From contig NZ_CWKH01000001.1 in the NCBI RefSeq assembly GCF_001245615.1, forward strand, positions 248,001 through 312,000: a stretch of 64,000 nt of DNA. The letters run 5' to 3'. This DNA comes from Mycolicibacterium neworleansense. GTDB taxonomy: Bacteria; Actinomycetota; Actinomycetes; Mycobacteriales; Mycobacteriaceae. Position 1 is the first letter of the stretch; the number at the start of each line of letters is the position of its first letter. The notes beneath the pieces are model-generated. The model had not been told where the DNA came from. It saw only the letters and a list, made by a program, of their open reading frames with translations, and made no database searches. Both the position numbers and the translations under genes were made by a program. Shown here one piece after another: positions 18,292 through 27,849 of this stretch.

Positions 18292-18858
18292 TCAGTCGCG
18301 GCAACGAACCCCGCGCTCGAAGGTGCGGATGACGGCGGGCGCGGCCGCGTGCTGCGGCATCAGCCCGTCCTTGGAGTCCTGGCAGGCCCACATCACCAGC
18401 CCGTACAGCGCGTGTTCGAGCCACTGTGTGCTTGATTCCGGATCGAATACGCCGTCGGCCTGGCCGCGTTCGATCAGGCTCGTGAGATAGGCGTTGTCCG
18501 GTATCGCCTCGGGCGGCAGCCCACGGAGAACGTTGGGGTCGTCGAAGAGGAACAGGAGCCGGTTACCGACCGAGATCATCGCGTTGATCACCCGTCGCAT
18601 CGCCTCGATCGCGCAGCCGTCCTCGGGCGCGGCAGCGGCCACAGCGTCGCTCACCACCCGCACCGAGTCCACGATGGTGGCGTTGATCAGGCTTTCCCGG
18701 TCGGGAAAGTAGCGGTGCACGGTGGTGCGGCCGACACCGGCCGCCTTTGCGATATCGGGCAGGGTGGCGGTCCGGTCATCAGCCAGAACTGCGGCGGCGG
18801 CCTCGATGATCGCGGCGCGGGTGCGCGCCTGGGTGCCCGAGAGCTCGCCTGTGCTCAT
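18292..18858 (-). CDS. TetR-family regulator of the mmpS-mmpL operon
   Basis: 188 residues from ATG 18858 (the frame extends upstream into mmpL without reason). The TetR N-domain is clear: ARTRAAIIEAAAAVLADD, then ATLPDIAKAAGVGRTTVHRY, the recognition helix, at about residues 30-52. The C-domain is divergent, as usual for ligand sensing. The gene lies 22 bp downstream of mmpL on the same strand, so it is probably co-transcribed with the exporter it regulates, an arrangement giving feedback. The candidate operator is the palindrome at 22283-22300 before mmpS. Confidence 0.88.
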   Translation of the reverse strand: MSTGELSGTQARTRAAIIEAAAAVLADDRTATLPDIAKAAGVGRTTVHRYFPDRESLINATIVDSVRVVSDAVAAAAPEDGCAIEAMRRVINAMISVGNRLLFLFDDPNVLRGLPPEAIPDNAYLTSLIERGQADGVFDPESSTQWLEHALYGLVMWACQDSKDGLMPQHAAAPAVIRTFERGVRCRD

Positions 18859-18880
18859 CCGTCGATGGTATCGGCGTACG

Positions 18881-21739
18881 TCACGAGGACCTTGCCACCG
18901 GTATCGGCGTCGTCCGGTCCGCCAGGAAACGCGCCGGACGTTGCCGGATCGGCAGCGGCCACCAGAACCACCGCCCCAGGATCGCGGCAATGGTGGGAGT
19001 CATCAGCGAACGCACGACGAGGGTGTCGAACAGCAGACCCAGGCCGATGGTCGTACCGCCCTGGCCGATCGCGATGAGATCGCTGGTGGCCATCGAGGCC
19101 ATCGTGAACGCGAACACCAGGCCGGCGGCGGTGACGACGCCACCGGTGGCGCCCATGGCCCTGATGATGCCGGTGTTGATGCCCGCGCCGACCTCCTCCT
19201 TCATCCGGGAGACCACCAGCAGGTTGTAGTCCGATCCGACCGCCAGCAGGATGATGACCGAGAACGCCAGCGTCATCCAGTGCAGATCGATTCCGAGCAG
19301 GTACTGCCACACCAGGACCGACAGGCCGAACGATGCGGCCAGGGACAGTATCACGGTGCCGACGATGACGAACGACGCGATCAGGGCACGGGTGATCAGC
19401 AGCATCACGATGAAGATCAACGTGATCGCGCCGCATGCCGAGATCAACAGATCCCACTGGGCGCCGACCTGGATGTCCTTGTAGGTGGCCGCGGTACCGC
19501 CCAGATAGATCTTGGCGTCGGCGAGCGGTGTCGCCTTGATCGCCTCACGTGCCGTCTTCAGCAGCGGATCGACGTGCGAAATACCTTCGGCGGTAGCCGG
19601 ATCCACGTCGTGGGTGATGATGAACTGCGCCGCTTGACCGTCCGGCGAGACCATCAGCTCCAGCCCGCGTTTGAAGTCAGGGTTGTCGAACGCCTCGGGC
19701 GGCAGATAGAACGAGTCGTCGTTGCGGGCATCGTCGAACGCCTGACCCATCACCGATGCCGTATCGGTCATCTTGGCGATCTGGTCCACCATGCCGTTGA
19801 ACGTGCTGTACATCGTTTTCATCGTGCCCTGCATGGACTTCGAGATCGCGATCATCGGCGGCAGTTGCGCCACCAGCTGTGGCATCAGCTGATCCATCTC
19901 GTTCATGTTCTTCACCGACTCCGACAGAGTCTCGGTCATGGTGTCGATGCCGTCCAGCCCGTCGAACATGGAGCGCATGGAATGGCACATCGGGATGTCG
20001 TAGCAGTGCGGTTCCCAGTACAGATAATTCCGGAGCGGCCGCATGAAATCGTCGAAATCAGCCATGTGATCCCGCATTTCGTTGGTGCTCGCCTGCATGT
20101 CGTTCATGCTCGCGGTGAGCTCGTGGGTGATGTCGGTCATCCGGTTCATCAGGCCCAGCATGTTCTCCATGATCCCGATCATCCGGCCGAGATCATCGGT
20201 GAGAGTGAGCATGTCGCCCATGCGTTCGCGCAGGAACTGCAGGTTCTCAGTCATGGACACCGACTGCATGCTGACCTGGAAGGGCACCGAGCTGTGCGCA
20301 ATCGGGCGGCCCAGAGGACGGGTGATGCTCTGGACGCGCGCCACGCCTGGCACGCGGATCAGCTCCCGGGCGATCTTGTCCAGGACGATCATGTCGGCGG
20401 GGTTGCGCAGGTCGCGTCCCGCATCCACCAGTAGCAGATCGGGATTCATTCTCGCGGCGGTGAAATGCCGCTCGGCGGCGGCATATCCCACGTTGGACGG
20501 GAGGTCCTTGGGGATGTAGAGCCGCTCGTTGTAGGAGGTCTTGTAACCGGGCAGGGCAAGCAGGCCGACGAGGGCGACCGCGATCGCCGCCGCCAGGATG
20601 GGGACCGGCCAGCGCACCACCGAGGTGCCCAAGCGGCGCCAACCGCGCGAGCGGATCTCGCGTTTGGCGTCGAGCAGGCCGAACCTGCTCCCGACCACCA
20701 ACATCGCCGGGGCGAGGGTGAGTGAGGCCAGTACCACCACGGACATGCCGATGGCACTGGGGACACCCATCGAGCTGAAGTAGTTCAACCGGGTGAAGTG
20801 CAGGCACAGCATGGCCCCGGCGACCGTCAGGCCCGAGCCGAGAATGACGTGCCCGACACCGTGAAATGCGGTGTAGTAGGCGTCTTCTCGTTCCTGACCC
20901 TTCTGCCGTGCTTCCTGGTATCGGCCGACGAGGAAGATGGCGTAGTCGGTTCCGGCCGCGATGGCCAACGAGGTCAGCAGGCTCACCGAGAACGTCGACA
21001 ACCCCAGCAGGCCGGCGTGGCCGATGGCTGCCACGACACCGCGCGCCGCCGACATCTCCAGCAGCACCACGATCAGCATCAGCAGCATCGTGGCGATCGA
21101 CCGGTAGACGACGATGAGCATCACCGCGATCACGGCGATCGTCACGAAGGTGATCTTGATCATGCTCTTGTCGCCGGCTTCGTTCATGTCCGTGGTGAGC
21201 GGACCTTGGCCGGTGACATAGGCTTTCACGCCGGCCGGCGGGTGGGACTCGTCGATGATCTTGCGGACCGCGGCGACTGATTCATTGGCCAGCGTCTCAC
21301 CCTGATTGCCGGCCAGGTTCACCTGGACGTAGGCGGCCTTGCCGTCGGTGCTCTGCGAGCCGGCCGCGGTGATCAGGTCACCCCAGTAGTTCTGCACGTG
21401 CTGAACGTGTTCGCTGTCGGCCTGCAGCGTACGGACCAGCTCGTCGTAGTAGTGATGGGCCTCGGTGCCGAGCGGCTCATCACCCTCCAACACGACCATC
21501 GCGATTGTGTCCGAGTCGAATTGATCGAACCGCTCGCCGATCTTCTTCATCGCCACCAGCGCCGGTGCGTCCTGGGGCGACAGCGACACGGCGTGCTCGT
21601 GGCCGACGACCTCGAGCTGTGGGATGAGCGCGTTCAGGACGACGACGAGCGCGACCCACGCCAGGATGATGGGGACGGCGGCGACGCGGATGACGCGGGC
21701 GACGCCTTTGTGCTCAGCAGTGGCGCTGTGGTTGCTCAT
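18881..21739 (-). CDS. MmpL-family RND transporter (MmpL4/5-like)
   Basis: 952-residue inner-membrane proton-driven exporter with the RND layout of two repeats, each with a large periplasmic domain. Membrane Asp-Tyr pairs for proton relay are visible in [12 protein letters not shown] and [12 protein letters not shown]. The second periplasmic region has a long Met-rich coiled-coil stretch (about residues 480-650, e.g. [14 protein letters not shown] and the Cys pair in PHCYDIPMC), a hallmark of MmpL4/MmpL5-type siderophore and drug exporters. The start overlaps the mmpS stop by one base (TGATG). With mbtKLM 1.3 kb away, mycobactin export is a reasonable guess, but lipid or drug substrates cannot be excluded. 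Confidence 0.92.
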   Translation of the reverse strand: MSNHSATAEHKGVARVIRVAAVPIILAWVALVVVLNALIPQLEVVGHEHAVSLSPQDAPALVAMKKIGERFDQFDSDTIAMVVLEGDEPLGTEAHHYYDELVRTLQADSEHVQHVQNYWGDLITAAGSQSTDGKAAYVQVNLAGNQGETLANESVAAVRKIIDESHPPAGVKAYVTGQGPLTTDMNEAGDKSMIKITFVTIAVIAVMLIVVYRSIATMLLMLIVVLLEMSAARGVVAAIGHAGLLGLSTFSVSLLTSLAIAAGTDYAIFLVGRYQEARQKGQEREDAYYTAFHGVGHVILGSGLTVAGAMLCLHFTRLNYFSSMGVPSAIGMSVVVLASLTLAPAMLVVGSRFGLLDAKREIRSRGWRRLGTSVVRWPVPILAAAIAVALVGLLALPGYKTSYNERLYIPKDLPSNVGYAAAERHFTAARMNPDLLLVDAGRDLRNPADMIVLDKIARELIRVPGVARVQSITRPLGRPIAHSSVPFQVSMQSVSMTENLQFLRERMGDMLTLTDDLGRMIGIMENMLGLMNRMTDITHELTASMNDMQASTNEMRDHMADFDDFMRPLRNYLYWEPHCYDIPMCHSMRSMFDGLDGIDTMTETLSESVKNMNEMDQLMPQLVAQLPPMIAISKSMQGTMKTMYSTFNGMVDQIAKMTDTASVMGQAFDDARNDDSFYLPPEAFDNPDFKRGLELMVSPDGQAAQFIITHDVDPATAEGISHVDPLLKTAREAIKATPLADAKIYLGGTAATYKDIQVGAQWDLLISACGAITLIFIVMLLITRALIASFVIVGTVILSLAASFGLSVLVWQYLLGIDLHWMTLAFSVIILLAVGSDYNLLVVSRMKEEVGAGINTGIIRAMGATGGVVTAAGLVFAFTMASMATSDLIAIGQGGTTIGLGLLFDTLVVRSLMTPTIAAILGRWFWWPLPIRQRPARFLADRTTPIPVARSS

Positions 21740-22179
21740 CAGGCGGCCTTGTCCAAGCAGAAGGCCTGGGCGCTGTGCTGATTCACGGTCTGTTCGTCCC
21801 GGACATCGCCGTTGACGATGATCCGGCAGGTGATCACGTCGCTGTCTCCTTGTGCAACCACATTCGCGAACACCGTCGGCAGGGTGGTGACCACCTCATG
21901 CCGCCACGGCAGCGAGCTGAAGCTCTCGGTGTGGGGTTGGGCGTCGGCATCGAGGAAGCTGACGTGTCCGCTGGTTCCGCTGGGTCCCTCGATCTCGTAG
22001 ATGACGCGCTTCGGGTTGAACTCCACGATGTCGTCACCGGCTGAGGCGCCAGGCTCGGTGTTGATGTGTGTACCGAATATCCCGTGCATCCGGTTCATCG
22101 CGAACCCGCTGATCGCAAGGGCCACCACCAGCGCCAATGGGATCCAGAAGCGTCTCGCAAGCCGAAATACCGCCGCCAC
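21739..22179 (-). CDS. MmpS-family accessory membrane protein
   Basis: 146 residues from GTG 22179, which has a clear GGAGAGG ribosome site 10 nt upstream; the frame also offers TTG at 22236, without a site. One N-terminal transmembrane helix (about residues 9-28, [18 protein letters not shown]) anchors a periplasmic beta-rich domain. The domain carries two Cys (VITCRII and QAFCLD) that probably pair. MmpS proteins pair with MmpL exporters, and here the genes overlap by one base, so the two are made together. Promoter and palindrome lie in the 155 bp upstream. Confidence 0.9.
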   Translation of the reverse strand: MAAVFRLARRFWIPLALVVALAISGFAMNRMHGIFGTHINTEPGASAGDDIVEFNPKRVIYEIEGPSGTSGHVSFLDADAQPHTESFSSLPWRHEVVTTLPTVFANVVAQGDSDVITCRIIVNGDVRDEQTVNQHSAQAFCLDKAA

Positions 22180-22282
22180 GGCAAACCCACCTCTCCGGTT
22201 CGGCGCACGCCGAAAAACCCTGCCGACCGCGCTCAACCGGCTGAACGTAACAGCCCCTTAGTGGATCTTCAACGTTCCATTA

Positions 22283-22300
22283 AGGAATGTAGATATTCCT
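22283..22300. promoter_or_regulatory. Palindrome AGGAAT-N6-ATTCCT before mmpS, candidate TetR operator
   Basis: Perfect 6-bp arms around GTAGAT in an AT-rich stretch about 100 bp upstream of mmpS. Position and size suit the TetR encoded at the end of the same operon. No IdeR box was seen here. Confidence 0.5.
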
Positions 22301-22334
22301 CACAGTTACCTGCTGAAGGGAATTTTTTGTGTAC

Positions 22335-23294
22335 CTACACCGTGAGCAAACGCAGCGGAGATCCCGTGCAGTAGGCGGCGATGTCCTCGACGATATCGCG
22401 GTAGAAGATCGTCATCACGTTCTCTGTTACGTAGCCGAGGTGCGGGGTCAGCAACGTGTTCGACATTGCGGCCAAGGGGTGTCCCGGGGGCAGGGGTTCC
22501 TGTTGGTAGACATCGAGGGCCGCGCCGCGAATCTGTTTGCCACGCAGCGCTTCCACCAGTGCGGACTCATCGATGAGGCCCCCGCGTGAGGTGTTCACCA
22601 GGATCGCCGACGGTTTCATCGCGGCCAGCTCAACCGCGCCGATCAGGCCGCGGGTCGATTCGCTCAGCACCATGTGCAGCGACACCACGTCGGCCTCGGA
22701 GAACAGGGCGTCCCGCCCCACTCGAACCACGCCGGCCTTGGCGGCGCGCTCGTCGGTGAGATGGGGACTCCACGCGATGACGTTCATGCCGAATGCCTTG
22801 CCGATCGCGGCAACGCGGCTGCCGATCCGGCCCACCCCGACCAGGCCCAGCGTCCTGCCGTGCAGATCGGCGCCGATGGTGCTCTGCCAGAGACCATTAC
22901 GGATGCGCTGATCCTCGGTGACCACGTGCCGTTGCAGCCCCAGGATCAGTGCCCAGGTGTGTTCCACGGTCGGGGTGATCGCACCGCCGGTACCCGACAC
23001 GGTGATACCGAGGCGGTGCGCGGCGGCGACGTCGATGGCGGCGTTGAACGGACCTGTGGTCACGAGGAGTTTCAGGGCGGGCAGTTGGGCGAGCAGCGCC
23101 GCATCGAGGGGCGTGCGCTCACGCATCGCGACGACGACCTCGTGACCGGCCAGCGTTTCGATGAGGTCCGGGCCGCCCGCGATGTGCTCCCGCAGTGCGG
23201 TGATCTGGACCGGGCGGGGAATCGGTGACCAGTCGACGGTATCGGCGATGCCCTGGTAGTCGTCGAGGACGGCGATACGCAGCGGTGCGTTCAT
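22335..23294 (-). CDS. D-2-hydroxyacid dehydrogenase family protein
   Basis: 319 residues; NAD(P)-dependent oxidoreductase acting on a D-2-hydroxy acid or its 2-keto form in the cytosol. The Rossmann motif GLVGVGRIGSRVAAIGKAFG (about residues 149-168) is intact. Catalytic Arg is in VNTSRGGLIDE, Glu in the segment around ALDVYQQEPLP, and His in LLTPHLGYVTEN. It is the last gene of a tightly packed five-gene unit on this strand, 3 bp after the amidohydrolase. The substrate is unknown; context suggests a product of ring or side-chain degradation. Confidence 0.88.
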   Translation of the reverse strand: MNAPLRIAVLDDYQGIADTVDWSPIPRPVQITALREHIAGGPDLIETLAGHEVVVAMRERTPLDAALLAQLPALKLLVTTGPFNAAIDVAAAHRLGITVSGTGGAITPTVEHTWALILGLQRHVVTEDQRIRNGLWQSTIGADLHGRTLGLVGVGRIGSRVAAIGKAFGMNVIAWSPHLTDERAAKAGVVRVGRDALFSEADVVSLHMVLSESTRGLIGAVELAAMKPSAILVNTSRGGLIDESALVEALRGKQIRGAALDVYQQEPLPPGHPLAAMSNTLLTPHLGYVTENVMTIFYRDIVEDIAAYCTGSPLRLLTV

Positions 23295-23297
23295 CGA

Positions 23298-24566
23298 TCA
23301 GTAGGCGTTCGGATCGTTCTGCACCGCAAGAGGAACCGGATGCTGGTAGAGCCGGGACGCGTTCTCCCAGGTGATCTTCCGGATCACCTCGGCGGGCAGG
23401 CCCTGGATCTGTTCGTGGATCGTGCGCTGGGTGTGCGGCCACGTCGAGTCACAGTGCGGATAGTCGGCTTCGAGCAGGATGTTGTCGGTGCCGATCCGCT
23501 CATGCTGCACGAACGAGGACTGGTCCTCGACCGCGCAGAACCAGAAGTTCCGGCTGAACACCTCGGCGGGGGACAGGGTTTCGCCCAGCGCCTTCCAGGT
23601 CCCGTACATCTCGTGGTAGCTGAGCATGTGGTCGAGCCGATCGAGGAGTCCTGCCACCCAACCGATTCCGCCTTCGGACAGGCAGATCTTCAGGTCCGGG
23701 TACCGGCTGGGCAGGCCCGAATACAGCCAGTCGACCGCAGCGGTGATCGCGTAGGCGAAAAACAGCACGCCCTGGACGTCCGGCGGGGCATCGTCGGTGG
23801 TGGACGGCGCCGAGCCGGAGGACCCGATGTGCAGGTTGACCACCGTGCCGGTCTCGGCGCACGCCGCCATCATCGGCTCCCAGTAACCCGAGTGGATCGT
23901 CGGCAGCCCGAGCATGGCGGGGTTCTCACTGAATGTCACGGCGTGGAAACCGCGTTCGGCGTTCTCGTAGATCATCCGGGCACCGACCTCGGGGTCGAGC
24001 AGCCACGGCAGCTGGCAGGGGATGATGCGGTCCGGGTAGGCCCCGGCCCACGCTTCGAGGTGCCAGTCGTTCCAGGCCCGCACCGCGGCCATCGCGAGTT
24101 CGCGGTCCTTGGTCACCTGTTGCAGCCGCTGGCCTGCGAATCCGGGGAGGAACGAGGGGAAGTTCAGCGACGCATACACGCCGTTGAGGTCCATGTCCTT
24201 GACGCGTTCGTGGATGTCCCAGGCCCCGCGGCGCATCTCGTCGAACCGGGCCGGTTCGAAACCGTATTCGGACACCGGCCGGCCCACCACGGCGTTGAAG
24301 CCGACGTTGGGCAACGACTGCCCGTCATACATCCAGGTCTGCCCACCGTTGTCGGTGTCGACGACCCTCGGGGCACGGTCGGCGAACTTGCGCGGCACCC
24401 GGCCGGTGAACGTGTCCGGCGGCTCGACGATGTGATCGTCGACAGAGATCACGGTGTAGAGACGGTCGGACCGCTGCGGTTCGGGCAGAAATGTGACCGT
24501 GCGGTCGGCACCCTTCTGTGCCGTGGTGAAGTCGAGATTGCCGGCGAGTTCGTCGATGGACTTCAT
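23298..24566 (-). CDS. Amidohydrolase-2 family metal-dependent hydrolase/decarboxylase
   Basis: 422 residues, TIM-barrel amidohydrolase of the type that includes 2-amino-3-carboxymuconate semialdehyde and gamma-resorcylate decarboxylases. The first metal motif appears as VDDHIVEPPDTF (about residues 42-53), a second His region as AVTFSENPAML, and the C-terminal Asp as LEADYPHCDSTWPHTQ. Chemistry may be C-C hydrolysis or decarboxylation rather than amide cleavage. It lies between the class II aldolase gene (10 bp) and the dehydrogenase gene (3 bp), so the three act in one pathway. Substrate not assignable. Confidence 0.85.
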   Translation of the reverse strand: MKSIDELAGNLDFTTAQKGADRTVTFLPEPQRSDRLYTVISVDDHIVEPPDTFTGRVPRKFADRAPRVVDTDNGGQTWMYDGQSLPNVGFNAVVGRPVSEYGFEPARFDEMRRGAWDIHERVKDMDLNGVYASLNFPSFLPGFAGQRLQQVTKDRELAMAAVRAWNDWHLEAWAGAYPDRIIPCQLPWLLDPEVGARMIYENAERGFHAVTFSENPAMLGLPTIHSGYWEPMMAACAETGTVVNLHIGSSGSAPSTTDDAPPDVQGVLFFAYAITAAVDWLYSGLPSRYPDLKICLSEGGIGWVAGLLDRLDHMLSYHEMYGTWKALGETLSPAEVFSRNFWFCAVEDQSSFVQHERIGTDNILLEADYPHCDSTWPHTQRTIHEQIQGLPAEVIRKITWENASRLYQHPVPLAVQNDPNAY

Positions 24567-24576
24567 GGACAGTCTC

Positions 24577-25350
24577 CTAGGTCAGGACTTCAGGATCGGC
24601 CTTGATGGTCAGGCGGGCGGCTCCGGCCCAGTACACGTCGGCAGCCCGCTCGATGAGCGAGGCCTTCATGCCGTGCATGTCGGAGCGGTTCATCGCGGTG
24701 GGCTCCCGGCCGGTGAGCATCACCTCGTAGGCCAGTTTGCATACCCGGTCGATCGACGCGGCCCGGTACACGGCCTCGGCCACGGTGCCGCCGGTGGCGA
24801 TCACGCCGTGATTGGCCAGGATCGTGAGGTTGGCAGTACCGATCCGCTCGGCGAGCTGGCGGGCCCGCGGTGCCGAATCCACCTCGCCGTCATAGGTTTC
24901 CACAAAACACATGTCGTCGAGGAACAGTGACCCGGTCTGGTGCACCAGGGCCGGCAACTCGCCCAGCGCCGCGACGAGGCTCACGTAGTAGGGATGGTTG
25001 TGGATGACGACGCGGGCGTCGTCGCGCATGCGGTGCAGTTCGGTGTGGATGTGGATGGCCGGGGTGACATCCCAGCGGCCGCGCACCACCTTGGCGTCTT
25101 CGTCGACCACGCAGATGTCGGATGCGGTGAGCTCCTGCCACCACAGACCCCACGGGTTGACCAGCATCTCGGTGCGGCCCATGGGCTGCCAGGTGATGTG
25201 GCCTGCCATGTTCTCGGCGAATCCGATGGCGGCCAGGTGCCGGAATGCCACCGCCAGTGCCTGCTCCTCGGTCAGGTCGACGCCGATCGGCGGGGGCACC
25301 GACGGTGACCACACCTTCAACCCGCCCTGGCGCATCTCACCGACGTTCAT
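24577..25350 (-). CDS. Class II aldolase/adducin family protein
   Basis: 257 residues from ATG 25350, which has GGAGA 6-7 nt upstream. The metal-dependent aldolase fold shows the zinc ligands in VVIHNHPYYVSLVA (His-x-His) and the later LANHGVIATGG His, with an acidic residue before. The family covers sugar-phosphate aldolases, decarboxylases and dehydratases, and members in aromatic or hydroxy-acid operons are usually 3-hydroxy- or 2-keto-acid lyases. The start lies 14 bp inside the end of the ligase gene, showing tight coupling. Confidence 0.87.
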   Translation of the reverse strand: MNVGEMRQGGLKVWSPSVPPPIGVDLTEEQALAVAFRHLAAIGFAENMAGHITWQPMGRTEMLVNPWGLWWQELTASDICVVDEDAKVVRGRWDVTPAIHIHTELHRMRDDARVVIHNHPYYVSLVAALGELPALVHQTGSLFLDDMCFVETYDGEVDSAPRARQLAERIGTANLTILANHGVIATGGTVAEAVYRAASIDRVCKLAYEVMLTGREPTAMNRSDMHGMKASLIERAADVYWAGAARLTIKADPEVLT

Positions 25351-26926
25351 GGCCGTCTCCCAACCGCGTCCGGATATCCTCGCGGAGTTGACCTTTGGCG
25401 ATCTTCCCGCCAGAGGACCGGGGTAGTTCATGGAGCACGATGAGGCGCTCGGGAAGCAGCTCCTTCGACATCCCCTGGGCCAGCAGGTGTTCGACGAGCT
25501 CAGGTAGATCGATGCGTCGGCCGTTCGCGGGCTCTACATAGATACAGACCTTCTCGCCGAAGACCGGGTCCGGCATCGCCACCGCGGCCGCTACGGCCAC
25601 CCCGGGATGCGTTGTCACCGCGTCCTCGACCTCGCCGGCGCTGATGTTCTTACCGCCGCGCACGATGAAGTCCGAGGTGCGGCCGGTGACCGACAGGTAA
25701 CCCTCGGCGTCGACCTCGCAGACGTCGCCCATCCGCATCCAGCCGTCGGGGGTGTAGAGCTTGTCGTGGTCCACACCTCCCAGATAGCCGAGGCTGGTGG
25801 CCGGTCCGCGGCAGGCCGGTTGCCCACGGCCCGAGGAGGTCACGTCGTCATCGCCGTCGAACAGGCGGACCGCCATCTCCGGAACCACCCGTCCGGCGGT
25901 GCGCAGCCTGCGCTCGCGGGAATCCTGCAGCGTCGTCCCGCTCAACAGCCCGGTTTCGTTGGAGCCGTAGAACTGCAGGATGGTGGCACCGGTGAGCTCT
26001 TCGAAGTCGGCGGCCCGCCGATATGGCAGCGCCTCACCGCCGGTGAACACCACGCGCAGCGAGCTCAGGTCGTGCTCACGCGATGCCCGGTCGGCCATGA
26101 TCATCATCAATTGGGTGCTGACACAGCACAACACACTTACGCGGTGGCGGGCGATGGCCTCGCACGCGGCAGCGGCGTCGAACTTTTCCAGCAGGATGGT
26201 GGTGGCACCGAGGTAGATCGGGGTGGTGTGGGCAGTCCAGATGCCGAAGCCGAACGGCGCCGGGATCACCGGCAGGAAGATGTCGTCGGAACTCAGGGCC
26301 CCGTTGGCGACTGCCTGTTGATGGAAGTAGTGCCACCGGTTCTGGGTATGCACAACACATTTGGGCAGGCCCGTGGTTCCGGAGGTCGAGTTGATCAGAA
26401 AGACGTCATCGGCTCCGACGCCCGCGGCCGGTGGTCGCGATGGGGTGTCGGTGTCGAGGGACAAACGGTCCAACACCAGTGCTGTGATCTCAGGCGTCAG
26501 CGACGACACGGTGGCCTGTGCCGATGACTGCCGGGCTGGGTCACTGATCAGCAGCCGCGGCTGGGTGGTCCGCAGGATCTGGGTGGCCTCCCGGGTTCCG
26601 GCGCGGGCGCCGATCCCCACCACGACGGCGCCGCAGCGCTCGATCGCCACGAACAGCACATGGATGGCGGCGGTATCGCCGTGCCAGACCGCGACGCGGT
26701 CTTTCGGCCGGACGCCCAGGCCCGCCAGCTGCGCCGCGAGTACCGATGCGGCACAGTCGAATTCGTTCCAGGTGAACGTGGTGCCCGCGTAGTCGACGTA
26801 GGCCGGCTGGTCGGGATGGGCGCGGGCGTGTTCACGCACGGTCTGCGAGAGCGTGCGGTCCGACCACCATCCGGCCGATCGATAGCGGGCCGCGTCCGCG
26901 GCGGGGGCGGCGTCGCCAGCCTTCAT
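25337..26926 (-). CDS. Acyl-CoA synthetase (AMP-forming)
   Basis: 529 residues from ATG 26926 (a TTG at 26932 also opens the frame). ANL superfamily: the phosphate loop NSTSGTTGLPKCVVH at about residue 188, FYGSNETG, the hinge GYLSVTGRTSDFIVRGGKN, and the catalytic Lys in PRSSGGKIAKGQL. It probably activates an aromatic or other carboxylic acid as CoA thioester to start a degradation route carried out by the next three enzymes. A copy of the operator-like motif (ATGATTTG) sits at the ribosome-site region, in line with control by the GntR protein just upstream. Confidence 0.9.
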   Translation of the reverse strand: MKAGDAAPAADAARYRSAGWWSDRTLSQTVREHARAHPDQPAYVDYAGTTFTWNEFDCAASVLAAQLAGLGVRPKDRVAVWHGDTAAIHVLFVAIERCGAVVVGIGARAGTREATQILRTTQPRLLISDPARQSSAQATVSSLTPEITALVLDRLSLDTDTPSRPPAAGVGADDVFLINSTSGTTGLPKCVVHTQNRWHYFHQQAVANGALSSDDIFLPVIPAPFGFGIWTAHTTPIYLGATTILLEKFDAAAACEAIARHRVSVLCCVSTQLMMIMADRASREHDLSSLRVVFTGGEALPYRRAADFEELTGATILQFYGSNETGLLSGTTLQDSRERRLRTAGRVVPEMAVRLFDGDDDVTSSGRGQPACRGPATSLGYLGGVDHDKLYTPDGWMRMGDVCEVDAEGYLSVTGRTSDFIVRGGKNISAGEVEDAVTTHPGVAVAAAVAMPDPVFGEKVCIYVEPANGRRIDLPELVEHLLAQGMSKELLPERLIVLHELPRSSGGKIAKGQLREDIRTRLGDGHERR

Positions 26927-26929
26927 GAC

Positions 26930-26944
26930 CAAATCATATGAAAA
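26930..26944 (-). promoter_or_regulatory. Operator-like motif (TTTCATATGATTTGG) at the acyl-CoA ligase start
   Basis: On the minus strand this 15-mer matches 12 of 15 bases of the motif in the GntR/hydrolase divergent region (TTCCAAATGATTTGT), sharing ATGATTTG. It overlaps the translation start region of the ligase. It is a candidate binding site for the GntR protein encoded next door. Confidence 0.4.
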
Positions 26945-26984
26945 TAAGGATGTGTGTCAACGGTCACATTGTCTGCGCGCGCGA

Positions 26985-27767
26985 TCACGCCCGCCGCGGG
27001 GTGGTCTGAGCCCATGAGCGCACCATCGTCGGATCGACGACCCCCTCGACGCCCGGGTACTGCTGGGCGTTGACCAGATGCGCCGCGGCCAGATCGCGGG
27101 CCCGCTGCGCATCGCCCATGTCTATCGCGTCGATCACCTGCCGGTGGTCTTCCAGTACCGCCCGGCGCTCTTCGACGGGCACGGTCGAATGATCCGTCAC
27201 CTGCACCGACCAGTTTTGCTCGTGGGCGGACCACAGGGCTTCCAGTGCGCCCGCCAGGATGATCATCGTCTCGTTGCCGCAGTGGTGTACCAGCGCTTCG
27301 TGGTAGCGGCGGCTCGCCGAGGTGGCTTTCAACAGATCCGACACCGATCTGACCGACTCTTCATGTAATTCCCGAAGAATGGGCACGACCGTACGCTTGC
27401 GGTCCGGGCGCTGGGCGCACAGCGCGGCGCACGCCGGCTCGACCTGCAGCAGGGCCATGCCCACGTCGGCCAGACCGACCTGCCCGGCGCCCAGCACCAG
27501 CCCCATGGTGTACGCGAGGTTTGCCGAGTCCGGTCGGTGGACCACGGCGCCGCCCAGCTTGCCGCGCCGCACCGTCAACAGCCCCTCGGCCTCCAGGATG
27601 CGCATCGCCTCACGCAGGGACGGCTTGCTGATCGGGTATTCGACGAGGAGCTCGTCCTCCTTGGGCAGGATGCTGCCGTCGGGAAGTTCCCCGGTCAGGA
27701 TCCGGCGCCGCAACTGGTCGGCGACCTGTTCGGCAAGTCGCTGAAATCGGACGTTCGGCTGCGCCAC
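26985..27767 (-). CDS. GntR-family (FCD/FadR subgroup) transcriptional regulator
   Basis: 260 residues from GTG 27767; the open frame to 27878 runs over the divergent promoter region. The winged helix-turn-helix is clear (about residues 10-75: RRRILTGELPDGSILPKEDE, then SKPSLREAMRILEAEGLLTV). It is followed by an all-helical FCD ligand-binding domain with the metal/ligand His positions typical of this subgroup (RYHEALVHHCGN). Likely a repressor released by a pathway intermediate. The ligase gene starts 58 bp downstream on the same strand, and the metallo-hydrolase gene is divergent. Confidence 0.9.
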   Translation of the reverse strand: MAQPNVRFQRLAEQVADQLRRRILTGELPDGSILPKEDELLVEYPISKPSLREAMRILEAEGLLTVRRGKLGGAVVHRPDSANLAYTMGLVLGAGQVGLADVGMALLQVEPACAALCAQRPDRKRTVVPILRELHEESVRSVSDLLKATSASRRYHEALVHHCGNETMIILAGALEALWSAHEQNWSVQVTDHSTVPVEERRAVLEDHRQVIDAIDMGDAQRARDLAAAHLVNAQQYPGVEGVVDPTMVRSWAQTTPRRA

Positions 27768-27818
27768 GCATCGAGTGTGCCAGATGTGCGGCCGGCGAGG
27801 GTGCTGTGCGGAGCCTTG

Positions 27819-27833
27819 TTTCCAAATGATTTG
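27819..27833. promoter_or_regulatory. Palindrome CAAAT-G-ATTTG in the GntR/metallo-hydrolase divergent region
   Basis: An 11-bp perfect palindrome (27823-27833) lies between the two divergent starts. The longer motif TTCCAAATGATTTGT recurs with three mismatches at the ligase start. This is probably the recognition site of the GntR regulator. Confidence 0.5.
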
Positions 27834-27849
27834 TCTCATACGGTGAGCC

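Noticed and set aside
22180..22236. Longer MmpS start at TTG 22236
   Set aside because: No ribosome site there, while GTG 22179 has GGAGAGG at a workable distance and gives the usual MmpS length.
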